Assembly: GCA_965247705.1 (NCBI GenBank)
Contig: CBDFHV010000027.1
Location: forward strand, 1 to 19,065
Direction: 5' to 3'
Length of the DNA stretch: 19,065 nucleotides
Source: CBDFHV01 sp965247705
Lineage (GTDB): Bacteria; Pseudomonadota; Alphaproteobacteria; Rhodospirillales; CAMCUA01
Shown here: positions 7,626-15,626 of the stretch, in pieces
How the letters are laid out: every line of letters begins with the position of its first letter
How positions within the stretch are numbered: position 1 is the stretch's first letter
The notes under the pieces: model-generated
Databases searched by the model: none
The model's input: the letters and a program-made list of their open reading frames with translations, nothing else
What the model was told of the DNA's origin: nothing
Position numbers and translations under genes: made by a program

Positions 7626-8849
7626 TCACAGGACCCCAATTTCCCGCAGGCTGGCGATCTCCTCGTCCCCATAGCCGACTTCGGAAAGTACGGCGTCGGT
7701 ATGCTCGCCGAGCAACGGGGGCGGCAGCCGGTAGGCCACCGGCGAGGCAGACAGCTTGAGCGGGCTGCCCACCAGGGGCACGGAGTCGGCCAAGGGATGG
7801 GCCATGTCGATGCGCATTCCCCGATCTTGGACCTGGGGATGGTCGAACACCTGATCCAGCGTATTGATGGGGCCGCAGGGCAGGCTTGCCGCCTCCAGAC
7901 GAGTGAGCCAGGCGTCGGTGGTATCGCCGGCGATGCGCACGGCGATCTCGGGGATCAGGGCGGCCCGGTTGCGCACCCGCTCGATATTGCTGGCAAAACG
8001 GGGATCGTCGGCCAACTGGGGCCGACCGATGGCCTGGGCGAAGCGCAGGAACTGATCGTCGTTGCCGATGGCGACGACCACGTGACCGTCGGCGGTGGCG
8101 AAGGCCTGGTAGGGCACGATGTTGGGATGGCTGTTGCCGATGCGCCCCGGTACCTCGCCCGTGGTCAGGTAGTTCATGGCCTGGTTGGTCAGGGTGGCCA
8201 CCGTCGCGTCGAGGAGCGCGATGTCCAGGTGCTGGCCCTCGCCGGTGACCGTCCGGTGGGCGAGGGCGGCCAGCACGGCGATGGCGGCGTACATGCCGGT
8301 GAGGATGTCGGAGATGGGCACCCCGACCCTGAGCGGCCCGCCCCCGGGCAACCCGTCGTCCTCGCCGGTGATGCTCATCAGGCCGCCCATGGCCTGGACC
8401 AGAAAGTCGTAGCCGGCCCGTTCCCGGTAGGTCCCCGTATGGCCGAAACCGGTGATGGAGCAATAGATCAGCCGCGGGTGGCTGTCCTTCAGGTCCTCGT
8501 AGGCGAGGCCGAAGCGCTTCAGACCATCGGTCTTGAAATTCTCCGCCAGGATGTCGGCGCGGGACAGTAGCCGTCGTACCGCAGCCTGCCCCTGGGGTCG
8601 GGTCAGGTCGATGGTGACCGACTGCTTGTTGCGGTTGGCCGCCAGATAGTACGCCGCCTCGGTCGTGTCCTCGCCATCCCGGTCCTTGAGGAACGGGGGC
8701 CCGAAACGCCGGGTGTCGTCGCCGCGCCCGGGGCGTTCGATCTTGATCACCCGCGCCCCCAGGTCGCCCAGGATCATGGTGGAAAAGGGTCCCGCCAGGA
8801 CGCGGGTGAGGTCGACAATGGTGATACCGTGGAGGGGCCCGCTGGCCAT
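7626..8849 (-). CDS. CaiB/BaiF (family III) CoA-transferase
   Basis: The 407-residue protein is a full-length family III CoA-transferase, which moves CoA between carboxylic acids through an aspartyl-CoA thioester. It shows the N-terminal GITIVDLTRVLAGPFSTMIL, LGARVIKIERPGRGDD, the NRNKQSVTIDL block, CSITGFGHTGTYRERAGYDF and QAMGGLMSITGE. The catalytic Asp is predicted at residue 181 in VGVPISDILTGMYA, the position of Asp169 in formyl-CoA transferase. AAGGACG about 8 nt before ATG 8849 is a good ribosome-binding site. It probably shares a transcript with the acylase downstream. The acyl substrate cannot be deduced from sequence or neighbours. Confidence 0.93.
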   Translation of the reverse strand: MASGPLHGITIVDLTRVLAGPFSTMILGDLGARVIKIERPGRGDDTRRFGPPFLKDRDGEDTTEAAYYLAANRNKQSVTIDLTRPQGQAAVRRLLSRADILAENFKTDGLKRFGLAYEDLKDSHPRLIYCSITGFGHTGTYRERAGYDFLVQAMGGLMSITGEDDGLPGGGPLRVGVPISDILTGMYAAIAVLAALAHRTVTGEGQHLDIALLDATVATLTNQAMNYLTTGEVPGRIGNSHPNIVPYQAFATADGHVVVAIGNDDQFLRFAQAIGRPQLADDPRFASNIERVRNRAALIPEIAVRIAGDTTDAWLTRLEAASLPCGPINTLDQVFDHPQVQDRGMRIDMAHPLADSVPLVGSPLKLSASPVAYRLPPPLLGEHTDAVLSEVGYGDEEIASLREIGVL

Positions 8850-8913
8850 GGGCGACGTCCTTGGGAGGGCGGGTTCGAAGGACGGTTGGTAACAGAGGGG
8901 CCGGAGCGGTTCA

Positions 8914-9528
8914 ATGCGAGCCGTTCACGTCCTCTTGCCAGGTGTCCGCCGAACCTCTATGCGCAAGGGGATGAGCACGGACCGCAACCAAAGCGACGCC
9001 CGTCGTGGGCTCATCCTCGGCGTCGCCGCCATGACTCTCATCGTCGCGGCGTCGAATCTGCTGGTCCAGTATCCTATCAACGACTGGCTGACCTGGGGCG
9101 CCTTTACCTATCCGGTCTCGTTCCTGGTCAACGATCTGACCAACCGGCACTTGGGCCCGGGGCGGGCCCGGCGGGTGGTCTACGCTGGGTTCGCCGTCGG
9201 TGTGCTGCTGTCCGTGATGCTGTCGACGCCGCGTATCGCCGCCGCGTCGGGGCTGGCATTCCTGTCGGCCCAGCTTCTGGACGTGAGCATCTTCAACCGC
9301 CTGCGGCAGGGCGCCTGGTGGCGGGCGCCCCTGGTGTCGTCGGTGGTGGCCTCGGTGCTGGATACGGCGCTGTTCTTCAGTCTGGCCTTTGCCGGTACCG
9401 GCTTGCCGTGGACCACGTGGGCCGCCGGCGACCTGGCCGTCAAGGGCGCCATGGCCGGTGTCATGCTGCTGCCGTTCTGGACCCTGCGCCGGGCCATCCC
9501 GCGCCGGGAAGAGGCCGCGTCCGGCTGA
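8914..9528 (+). CDS. VUT-family (YhhQ-like) queuosine-precursor transporter
   Basis: The membrane protein has about six hydrophobic segments and the hallmarks of the YhhQ/VUT family: AASNLLVQYPINDWLTWGAF, YPVSFLVNDLTNRHLG, a buried Asp in SAQLLDVSIFNRL, and SSVVASVLDTALFFSLAF. Characterised members import preQ0 or other queuine precursors for tRNA modification; the assignment here is by family. The start is uncertain. ATG 8914 has GGAG seven bases upstream and gives 204 residues, but the first 15-19 residues look unlike the family, which would fit ATG 8959 or 8971 (MSTDRNQ). It is divergent from the CaiB-type gene and 64 bp away from it. I see no preQ1 riboswitch in that gap. Confidence 0.88.
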   Translation: MRAVHVLLPGVRRTSMRKGMSTDRNQSDARRGLILGVAAMTLIVAASNLLVQYPINDWLTWGAFTYPVSFLVNDLTNRHLGPGRARRVVYAGFAVGVLLSVMLSTPRIAAASGLAFLSAQLLDVSIFNRLRQGAWWRAPLVSSVVASVLDTALFFSLAFAGTGLPWTTWAAGDLAVKGAMAGVMLLPFWTLRRAIPRREEAASG

Positions 9529-9554
9529 CGGTTCGCGCGGGGACACCCAGTCCC

Positions 9555-10967
9555 TCAGGAAAGCTTTACGGACTCCGCGGCGCCAATGCCGGCGAACAGG
9601 GATTGGGCACGGGCCCGGGCCCGGGTGGCGCCCGCGCCATCGCCCAGACCTTCCAAGGCCCGGGCGGCGAACGTCCAGTTCTGGGGGCTCGTGGGTTTCA
9701 CGGCCGTGCGCTCGTTGGCCAGGGCCCGCGCCAGGGCGAAGCGCTTGGCCCGCAGCGCCGCTTCCAGCAGGGTCAGGGCGACGATATCCCGTTGGGCGTG
9801 GCTGCCGCCGAGACGGTGGGTGCGGTAGCGAATGGGCAGCAGCTGGTCCACCGCCGAAGCATAATCCTCGGCCGCGAAGGCCTGGAGGGCGCGGCAGAAA
9901 GGCAGGCCGATCTCGCGGGTCATGCCCACGTTGGCATCGTTGGCACGCTTGACGTAGCGTTCGGTCGCGTTGAGCACCGTTTCCACCGCCTCGGCGCGGC
10001 CGTCGGACACGAACGTCATCATGGCGTGCACGTCATTGAAGGCATAGAGCGTATCGACGGCGGAGATCTCCCATTTGTCCGCCAGCTCCGACCACCGGCC
10101 GCCCACATCGACCCCGAGCAGGTTCAACCGCCACAGCAAGGCGGCGGCGTCCAGTTCCTCGTACTTGTCGCCGGCGTGCCGGGCGCTGCGCAGGGCATGG
10201 TCGTAGATCTCGAGGACGCGGTCGGACTGACCCAGATCCAAATGAAAGAGCGATAGGTGCCACCACAGATGGTTGGCGAAGTTGTCATGGGCCCAATCCT
10301 CCATCCGGGAGGTCAGCCACCAGATGCCCCCCGACTGGCGGCCCTGCATCTCCATCACGTGGGCAACGGCGTGAATGGCGTAAGCGTCGCGGGGGTTGAG
10401 GGCCACGGCCCGCCGCCCGGCTTCCTCGGCCTGGGCGAAGTCCCGGCACTCCTCCAGGCCGAAGGCGTGAAACCCAAGCACGAACCCGTATCCGGACACA
10501 CTCTCGTCCCACGACGGCAGGACCCGGGCTACTCGATCCCGCTGATTGACCGTATCGCCCAGCAGGACGTCGGATAGATGGGCCAGTTGCAGGGCTAGAA
10601 GGTCCCGCGGGTATTCCACCAGCACCGCCTCCCAGCACTCCACGGCGCCGTAAAACTCTCCGTCCACCCAGGCGCGAATGGCGGCCATGTGACCCCGCTC
10701 CCGGTCATTGGCCCGGTCGGCCAATGCCTCGGCGGCGCGCAAGCTGGCCACCATGTCGTCGTAGATCCGAACCTCCATGGCCTGGGTCAGGACCCCGGCC
10801 TTGAACAGGTGGCCCATCACGAAGTCCGGCTGTTCGACGAGGATCGCGTCGATGGCCTCGACCGGATCGCCGACAAAACCCAGAAGGCGGTCATGGGCGG
10901 CCTCAAGTCCGGCTACGGCTTCGGCGCTGTGGGTTGAAACGGGGACGCCGCGACAGTCAAGGTGCAT
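9555..10967 (-). CDS. tetratricopeptide repeat protein, TTC38-like
   Basis: The 470-residue protein has no signal peptide or membrane segment and resembles the tetratricopeptide repeat protein 38 family in length and motifs. Seen: repeated helix pairs such as DFAQAEEAGRRAVALNPRDA, followed by the family-typical AIHAVAHVMEMQGR and WAHDNFANHLWWHLSLFHLD, then DRVLEIYDHALR. The His- and Trp-rich centre is more conserved than ordinary TPRs, which hints at a binding or catalytic site, but no biochemical function is established for the family to my knowledge. GGAGG lies 6 nt before ATG 10967. It is separated from the upstream SDR gene by about 100 bp with no feature I can identify. Confidence 0.85.
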   Translation of the reverse strand: MHLDCRGVPVSTHSAEAVAGLEAAHDRLLGFVGDPVEAIDAILVEQPDFVMGHLFKAGVLTQAMEVRIYDDMVASLRAAEALADRANDRERGHMAAIRAWVDGEFYGAVECWEAVLVEYPRDLLALQLAHLSDVLLGDTVNQRDRVARVLPSWDESVSGYGFVLGFHAFGLEECRDFAQAEEAGRRAVALNPRDAYAIHAVAHVMEMQGRQSGGIWWLTSRMEDWAHDNFANHLWWHLSLFHLDLGQSDRVLEIYDHALRSARHAGDKYEELDAAALLWRLNLLGVDVGGRWSELADKWEISAVDTLYAFNDVHAMMTFVSDGRAEAVETVLNATERYVKRANDANVGMTREIGLPFCRALQAFAAEDYASAVDQLLPIRYRTHRLGGSHAQRDIVALTLLEAALRAKRFALARALANERTAVKPTSPQNWTFAARALEGLGDGAGATRARARAQSLFAGIGAAESVKLS

Positions 10968-11069
10968 GGGGGAACCTCCGGCAACGCTTCCGCGCGATGC
11001 CGAGACTGTAGCGGGATTCCGCGACGCCCGATATCGCGCCGCATCGCGAACGTGGTCCGGCGAGGGGCG

Positions 11070-11831
11070 TTATCCGGCGAGCCAGCCGCCGTCCGCGGTC
11101 AGCAACGCGCCGGTGGTAAAGGAGGATTCGTCGCTGGCCAGGAACAGGGCTGCCCGCGCCAGCTCCTCCACCGTACCGAACCGGTCCATGGGGTGGCGAC
11201 CTCGGGATCGCGCCGCGGTCGCCTCGGGATTGGGTTGGCGGGCGAAGGAACGGCGCAGCATGGGCGTGTCCACGGCGCCGGGCACCAGGGCGTTGGCGCG
11301 TATGTCACAGGCGACATAGTCCAGGGCGACGGAGCGGGTGAGGGAGATGATGGCTCCCTTGGAGGCCACGTAGGCCGCATTGCTCCGCCCACCGGCGATG
11401 GCGAGCTGGGAAGCCACGGTGACGATGGACCCGCCGCCGCCCGCGATCATCACCGGCAGCACCGCGCGCATCCACAGGAACGTACCCTTGACGTTGACGG
11501 CGAACACATCGTCCCACGATGCCTCGGCCGTCTCCGTGACGGTGCCGCCGGGGGACACGGCGGCGGACGTGACCAGGACGTCGATACCGCCCCAGGCCTG
11601 TCGAATATCTTCGGTCGTCGCCTCAGTGTCCTTCGCGTCGCTGACATCGACGGCAAAGGGCAATGCGACGCCCCCGGCCGACGTGATTTCCGCCGCAACG
11701 GCTTGGGCGGAATCCCCGTTGCTTTCCACCACGGCCACGGCGGCGCCTTCAGCGGCGAAAAGCGTCGCGATGCCGCGGCCGATGCCCGACCCGGCACCGG
11801 TGACGACGGCTTTGCGGTCCTTCAGGCGCAT
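11070..11831 (-). CDS. short-chain dehydrogenase/reductase (SDR)
   Basis: The 253-residue classical SDR has the NAD(P)-binding TGAGSGIGRG near residue 12, VDVSDAK for adenine-ring contact, the structural NVKGTFLW, a Ser in VTVASQLA and the catalytic Tyr-x-x-x-Lys as AAYVASKGA. RANALVPGAVDTPM and the C-terminal TGALLTADGGWLAG are also typical. The Glu/Asp at the end of the second strand (VVESN) suggests NAD(H) preference, an inference. The substrate is unknown. The MITE-like element ends seven to eight bases before ATG 11831, so the whole leader and any ribosome-binding site come from the element, and no Shine-Dalgarno is visible there. Translation or expression may therefore be altered from the ancestral state. 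Confidence 0.93.
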   Translation of the reverse strand: MRLKDRKAVVTGAGSGIGRGIATLFAAEGAAVAVVESNGDSAQAVAAEITSAGGVALPFAVDVSDAKDTEATTEDIRQAWGGIDVLVTSAAVSPGGTVTETAEASWDDVFAVNVKGTFLWMRAVLPVMIAGGGGSIVTVASQLAIAGGRSNAAYVASKGAIISLTRSVALDYVACDIRANALVPGAVDTPMLRRSFARQPNPEATAARSRGRHPMDRFGTVEELARAALFLASDESSFTTGALLTADGGWLAG

Positions 11832-11838
11832 GGATGAA

Positions 11839-12099
11839 TACCAAGGGTTACTGATAAAGACCCATGGAGATCGTCACTGCGTCCCGTCGGGTAGGAGACA
11901 AGCCGCTGGCGATGCGGGGCATCGTCGAGGCTTGTCGACGCCCTCCGACGGGGCGCGGTGACGACCGGAACGGCGGTTTCCCAGGGCTTTCGGACGTCGT
12001 CCCGCCCGCTTTGCGATGCACCGCATCGCCACGACGAACGCTCCTTGCCGAAAACCCTGGGAAGCCGTCTCCATGGTTCTTTATCAGTAACCCTTAGTA
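11839..12099. mobile_element. MITE-like nonautonomous element with 33-bp terminal inverted repeats
   Basis: The two ends are inverted copies: 11838-11870 matches the reverse complement of 12068-12100 over 33 bp with two mismatches. Both share AAGGGTTACTGATAAAGA (left, 11843-11860). If the target duplication is TA (11839-11840 and 12098-12099), the element is 257 bp. Inside are two further long hairpins. Hairpin 1 pairs 11871-11890 with 11945-11964 (20 bp, two G-T pairs), and within it 11897-11904 with 11929-11936 and 11910-11915 with 11919-11924. Hairpin 2 pairs 11974-11993 with 12048-12067, and within it GCGATGC (12013-12019) with GCATCGC (12023-12029). No protein is encoded. A TA duplication would suit mobilisation by an IS630/Tc1-type transposase; this is inference. 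Confidence 0.8.
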
Positions 12100-12105
12100 T
12101 AACGC

Positions 12106-12393
12106 TCATGCGAGGATTTTTTCCAGCAACCGCCGGGTGCGGTCGTGGCGGGGCGTCTCGAACACCTCGGTCGGCGAGCCGGACTCGACGATCTTGCCTT
12201 CATCCATGAACACCACCCGATCGGCGACCTTCTTGGCGAAGCCCATTTCGTGGGTGGCGACCATCATGGTCATGTCTTCGCCCGCCACCTGTTCCATCAC
12301 CGCGAGCACCTCGCCCACCAGTTCCGGGTCGAGGGCGGATGTGGGTTCGTCGAACAGCATTACCTTGGGGTCCATGGCCAGGGCCCGGGCGAT
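12106..12393 (-). pseudogene. 3' fragment of a polar amino-acid ABC transporter ATPase gene
   Basis: About 95 codons survive from the C-terminal part of a GlnQ/AapP-type ATPase: IARALAMDPKVMLFDEP (Walker B), TSALDPELVGEV (D-loop), then MMVATHEMGFAKKVADRVVF with the switch His, and the family-typical end SPTEVFETPRHDRTRRLLEKIL. Walker A, Q-loop and the signature LSGGQ are all absent. Homology stops abruptly near 12393, one or two bases from the stop codon of the deaminase gene, so this is a deletion or recombination joint. The stop codon is six bases from the MITE-like element. An ATG at 12375 could start an 89-residue remnant, but it could not bind or hydrolyse ATP properly. Confidence 0.88.
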
Positions 12394-12394
12394 C

Positions 12395-12898
12395 CTATTC
12401 CTCGCCGGAGGTGGACGTAACGGAGCCGGGGTCTTGCCACGCGCTGCGCCGCAGTTCGCACTCCTGCTCTCGGACGCCGGTTACCACGTCGAGATGGCGT
12501 CCGGTCAGCTCGATCAGCGCTTCGACCGCATAGCCGCCATAGTTGGTGCGCCGCGCGTCGCCGTGCTTGCGCATGCCCGCGTGGCGGGCGCCCAGCACCA
12601 GGCGGCCGATCCCCGCCTCGACGATCGCCCAACAGCACATGGGGCAGGGCTCCATGGACGTGTAGAGGGTAGAACCGGTCAGGTCCCAGGTGTTCTGTTT
12701 TCGGCAGGCATCGCGGATCGCCTGCACTTCGGCATGGGCGGTGGCATCGGGTCCGGTGCGAGCCTCGTTGTGTCCAAGGCCAATGACTTGCCCGTCGCGA
12801 ACAATCACCGAGCCGATGGGCGCGTTGCCCTCGCGCTCCGCCTCTTGCCCTTCTTCCAGGGCCAACGCCATGTAGCGGTCGTGTTCGTCGTTGGTCAT
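12395..12898 (-). CDS. nucleoside/cytidine-type deaminase (CMP/dCMP deaminase fold)
   Basis: The 167-residue protein is a zinc-dependent deaminase. The zinc and catalytic motifs are HAEVQAI (His ligand and proton-shuttling Glu) and PCPMCCWAI (two Cys ligands, P-C-x-x-C). GNAPIGSVIV and NEARTGPDATAHAE are usual for the guanine/cytosine deaminase and TadA-like branch. The base or nucleoside cannot be told from this; a tRNA adenosine deaminase is less likely because the tail differs. GAGGAGG five bases before ATG 12898 decides the start over the longer open frame reaching 12985. The last about ten residues (DPGSVTSTSGEE) may be altered because the stop lies at the rearrangement joint with the ABC fragment. 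Confidence 0.88.
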   Translation of the reverse strand: MTNDEHDRYMALALEEGQEAEREGNAPIGSVIVRDGQVIGLGHNEARTGPDATAHAEVQAIRDACRKQNTWDLTGSTLYTSMEPCPMCCWAIVEAGIGRLVLGARHAGMRKHGDARRTNYGGYAVEALIELTGRHLDVVTGVREQECELRRSAWQDPGSVTSTSGEE

Positions 12899-12929
12899 GT
12901 CATCCTCCTCGCGGACGGGCCAGGATCGG

Positions 12930-14111
12930 TCACGGAGGCGACGAACGCAACCGGGCCGCCGCCAAGAAACACAGGGCGCCGGCAACGAGAAGGATCAGCA
13001 CGGCAACCAGCACCATGTCGTAGCCGCCGTAGGCCCACAGGGCGGCGGCCAGGCTTGGCCCGACGGCGAAAGACAGAAGGTAGGGCAGGGCGATGGCGCC
13101 GGAGATGGCGCCGAATCCCTCGCGACCCAGGAAGGTCGCGGTGACCACAGGTCGAGTGATGCTGGTCACCCCGTAGCCGGACCCGTAAAGGAGCACCCAC
13201 AGCCACAGCAGCGCCGGGACCGCGCCGGCCACAAGCAGGGACGCCGCCGCGCCCATCATGAACAGGTAGGTGACGCCGCAGATGGCGACCACCGACATCC
13301 ACCGCTCGACCGCCACCATGGCCAAACGACCCGCCACCTGCATGGGCCCGATGAGGGACGCCACGGTCACCGCCAAGGCGGTACCGATGCCCCGCTCGTC
13401 GAGGATCGGCAGCAGGTGGGCGAGCACCATGCCATGGGTCAGGGCGATGGAGGAGAACGCCGTCGCCAGCAGCCAGTACGTGGGCCGGCGCAGGATGCCG
13501 ACACCTGGTGCCGTTTTTGCGTCAACCGTCGATGGGGCGGCTTCCGGTGGCGGCGGGCGTTCCGGCGCCGCCGTACCGAGCCAGTAGAGCGGTACGGCCA
13601 CGCCCGCCACCAGCGCGGCGAACACCAGGACCGAGGCGCGCCAGTGCGCGGCCTCGGCAACCAGGTTGGCGATGGGAAAAGAGACGGTGCCGGCAAATCC
13701 CGCCACCAGAGTGATCCGGGTAATGGCCTTGCGGGCATCGGCGCCCCGGGTGCGGGTGACGAAGGCGAAGCAGGGCTCGTAGAGACCGCCGGCCATGGCC
13801 ACTCCCAGAAGGAGCCACAGGCCGACGAACTGCCAGCGTTGTTCGGCCAGGGCCAAGGCGGCCAGCAGGATGGCCGCCAGCCCGGCGCTGCCGGTAAGCA
13901 CGACCCGGCCCAGATCCCGGTCGATGAGCCTGCCCATCAGGGGCGCCATCCCGGCCGAGACCAGCAGGGCGAGGGTCATGACGGGGGCCAGTTCGGCCTT
14001 GGACCACGCCAGGTCCCGCTCCCAGTGGAGCAGCAGGGCGGGGAACAGATACACCGTCCCCGCCCAGGTGATGGTTTCGGCCGTGGCCAGGTACCAGATG
14101 CGTCGGTCCAA
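12930..14111 (-). CDS. major facilitator superfamily transporter
   Basis: The 393-residue protein has about twelve hydrophobic segments and two six-helix halves separated by a hydrophilic linker rich in Pro, Ala and Thr near residues 190-215. The loop between helices 2 and 3 carries the MFS signature in the form GRLIDRDLGRVV. The N terminus (ITWAGTVYLFPALLLHWERD, then WSKAEL) resembles the monocarboxylate/OFA-like branch, so an organic anion is a reasonable but unproven substrate. The start ATG 14111 is 45 bp after the permease gene's stop in the same direction, and the deaminase follows 31 bp later. The order ArsR regulator, permease, MFS transporter suggests one operon. Confidence 0.88.
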   Translation of the reverse strand: MDRRIWYLATAETITWAGTVYLFPALLLHWERDLAWSKAELAPVMTLALLVSAGMAPLMGRLIDRDLGRVVLTGSAGLAAILLAALALAEQRWQFVGLWLLLGVAMAGGLYEPCFAFVTRTRGADARKAITRITLVAGFAGTVSFPIANLVAEAAHWRASVLVFAALVAGVAVPLYWLGTAAPERPPPPEAAPSTVDAKTAPGVGILRRPTYWLLATAFSSIALTHGMVLAHLLPILDERGIGTALAVTVASLIGPMQVAGRLAMVAVERWMSVVAICGVTYLFMMGAAASLLVAGAVPALLWLWVLLYGSGYGVTSITRPVVTATFLGREGFGAISGAIALPYLLSFAVGPSLAAALWAYGGYDMVLVAVLILLVAGALCFLAAARLRSSPP

Positions 14112-14156
14112 CGGGCGCTCCCCGGCTGTGACGCGGGAATCGCACGGGATGTGCGA

Positions 14157-15179
14157 TCAGGCGATCATGCCGTAGAGCAGGCCCAGGGAGAAGGCGCCGA
14201 TGAAGGCGAATCCCAGGTAGGCGGCGAACATGGGCGGTCGGGCCAGGGCCCAGACGGCGATGGCGGCGGGAATGCTGCTGACGCCGCCTGCCAGCAGGAA
14301 GGCCATGCCGGCTCCGGGCGCCATACCTTGCTCGATGAGGCCGCCGACCAGGGGCAGGGCGGCATAGCCGTTGAGGTAGGCGGGCACCCCCACGATGGTC
14401 GCCCCGGCGACCGCCAGCCAACCGCCGCCGATCAGCCCGCTGACCGTTTCCGCCGGCAGATAGGCCAACATCAGGCTCTCCAGGAAGAAAGCAACGGTCA
14501 GCCATTTGCCCAGGAACAGGGTGTTGTCCCAGGCGTTGCGGCCGAACCGGGCGCGGCGCTCTTCACTATCCCAGAACCGCCAGGCGATAGGCCCGGCCTG
14601 TCGCACCGTCCCGCCGGCGCAGCCGCCGTCGCCGACACCGGCCCGCAGGGGCGCGGCGAAAGCCCCCAGTCCCATCAGGGCCTGGGGGCCGTAACCGCCG
14701 AAAAGGCCGATGGCGACGGCGGCGGCGGTCTTAAAGAGGGCGAAGTCCGCCCCCAGGGTTCCCATGGTGAGGACGAACATGGATGGGTCCATCAGGGGCG
14801 AGGACAGCCAGAACGCCATCACTGGTGGCAGAGGCACGCCCATGACCAGGAGGGCGGCGATCAGCGGAATCACGCCGCAGGAACAGAACGGCGACAAGGC
14901 ACCCATGAGGGCGGCCATGGCAATCATCACCGTCTGGCGGCCGGCGAAGGCCCGGGCGATCAGGGCATCGGCGCCGCTGGCCTTGGCCTAAGCGGCGATC
15001 CCAATGGACAACAGCAAATAGATCGAGATGCTGACCAGGCTCTCAACCGTGAACATCAGGCTACGGAGGGCCTGGCCGGGAGACCACAGGGCCAGAACCG
15101 CCAGGGCCGCCAGGATTGACAGAAGGACCCCGTCGAAGCGGCCGAAAGCGCGGCGGGTGGCAAGGGCGATAGCGGTCAT
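14157..15179 (-). pseudogene. DUF318/ArsP-type permease interrupted by an in-frame TAG
   Basis: Two open segments, 15179-14988 and 14987-14157, lie in the same frame and together make a normal 340-residue permease, split only by TAG at codon 64 (plus-strand CTA, 14988-14990). The family is recognised by SPFCSCGVIPLIAALL followed by GVPLPPVMAFWLSSPLMDP, with about eight hydrophobic segments and a central hydrophilic loop. Residues flanking the stop (LLLSIGIAA, then AKASGADALIARAF) read straight through family sequence, so no bases are missing. ArsP members export organoarsenicals and others have unknown substrates; an ArsR-type gene directly upstream supports a metal/metalloid role. It may be a nonsense mutation, a base-call error or a suppressed stop. 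An ATG at 14930 could give a shortened product lacking the first helices. Confidence 0.85.
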
Positions 15180-15239
15180 GACGTCTCTCTTATGCTCATA
15201 TGTCTGGGATCTTGGGAATAGATATTCAAAAAAAGGGCT

Positions 15240-15551
15240 TCAGGCGGCTTGGTTTCCGTGTTCGCGGGCATCGGCGCAGCATTCCCGGCCCAGGAACCCC
15301 ATGGTGTCCTCCATGGCCTCGAAGTTCGCGTGGCAGTGCAGGGTCGTCGCCTCCCGCTCCTGATAGACGAGGCCGACATCGATCAGCTTGTGCAGGTGGT
15401 GCGATAGGGTGGAGCGGGGCACCCCGCTTCGCGCCTGCAAGGCGCCCACGGGCAAGCCCTCCGGCCCCGCCCGCACCAGCATGCTAAACACCTGCAACCG
15501 GGTGACGTTGCCCAGGGCCTCAAGGCGGCGCGCGGTGGTTTCCGTATCCAT
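15240..15551 (-). CDS. ArsR/SmtB-family transcriptional regulator
   Basis: The 103-residue protein is a small winged-helix regulator. RRLEALGNVTRLQVFSML is the typical first part, SGVPRSTLSHHLHKLIDVGL is the recognition helix with the S-x-H-H-L motif, and VYQEREATTLHCHANFEAM is the wing and following helix. Cysteines occur near the C terminus (LGRECCADA) and in the wing (HCHAN), candidate ligands for arsenite, another metalloid or a reactive sulfur species, but the classic ELCVCDL site of ArsR is absent. The start ATG 15551 gives the family N terminus; a GTG at 15569 would add six residues. It precedes the broken permease by about 60 bp and probably represses this operon by binding the inverted repeat at 15579-15626. 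Confidence 0.9.
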   Translation of the reverse strand: MDTETTARRLEALGNVTRLQVFSMLVRAGPEGLPVGALQARSGVPRSTLSHHLHKLIDVGLVYQEREATTLHCHANFEAMEDTMGFLGRECCADAREHGNQAA

Positions 15552-15578
15552 GGGTAGATAACGTATCACGTCCTGGCG

Positions 15579-15626
15579 TCGCGTTCAACCATATTCCTAA
15601 TAATATAGGAATATGGTTGAACGCGA
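15579..15626. promoter_or_regulatory. perfect 21-bp inverted repeat, putative ArsR operator
   Basis: Bases 15579-15599 are the exact reverse complement of 15606-15626, with a 6-bp AT-only spacer; the core reads ATATTCCTA-ATAATA-TAGGAATAT. It lies between the ArsR-type gene (minus) and the ribbon-helix-helix gene (plus). ArsR-family operators are inverted repeats at the promoter, so self-regulation is the likeliest role. The arms are longer and more perfect than the usual 12-2-12 sites. Confidence 0.7.

Noticed and set aside
8850..8913. preQ1 riboswitch ahead of the VUT transporter gene
   Set aside because: The 64-bp gap shows no preQ1-type stem-loop with an A-rich tail that I can identify.
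11822..12109. A 95-codon minus-strand frame covering the MITE-like element
   Set aside because: It consists of the element's inverted repeats translated; hairpin structure explains it better than coding.
12891..15119. A 742-codon open frame on the plus strand
   Set aside because: It is antisense to the MFS and permease genes, is extremely rich in Gly, Gln, Arg and His, and has no domain or ribosome-binding site. It is a by-product of GC-rich codon use on the other strand.
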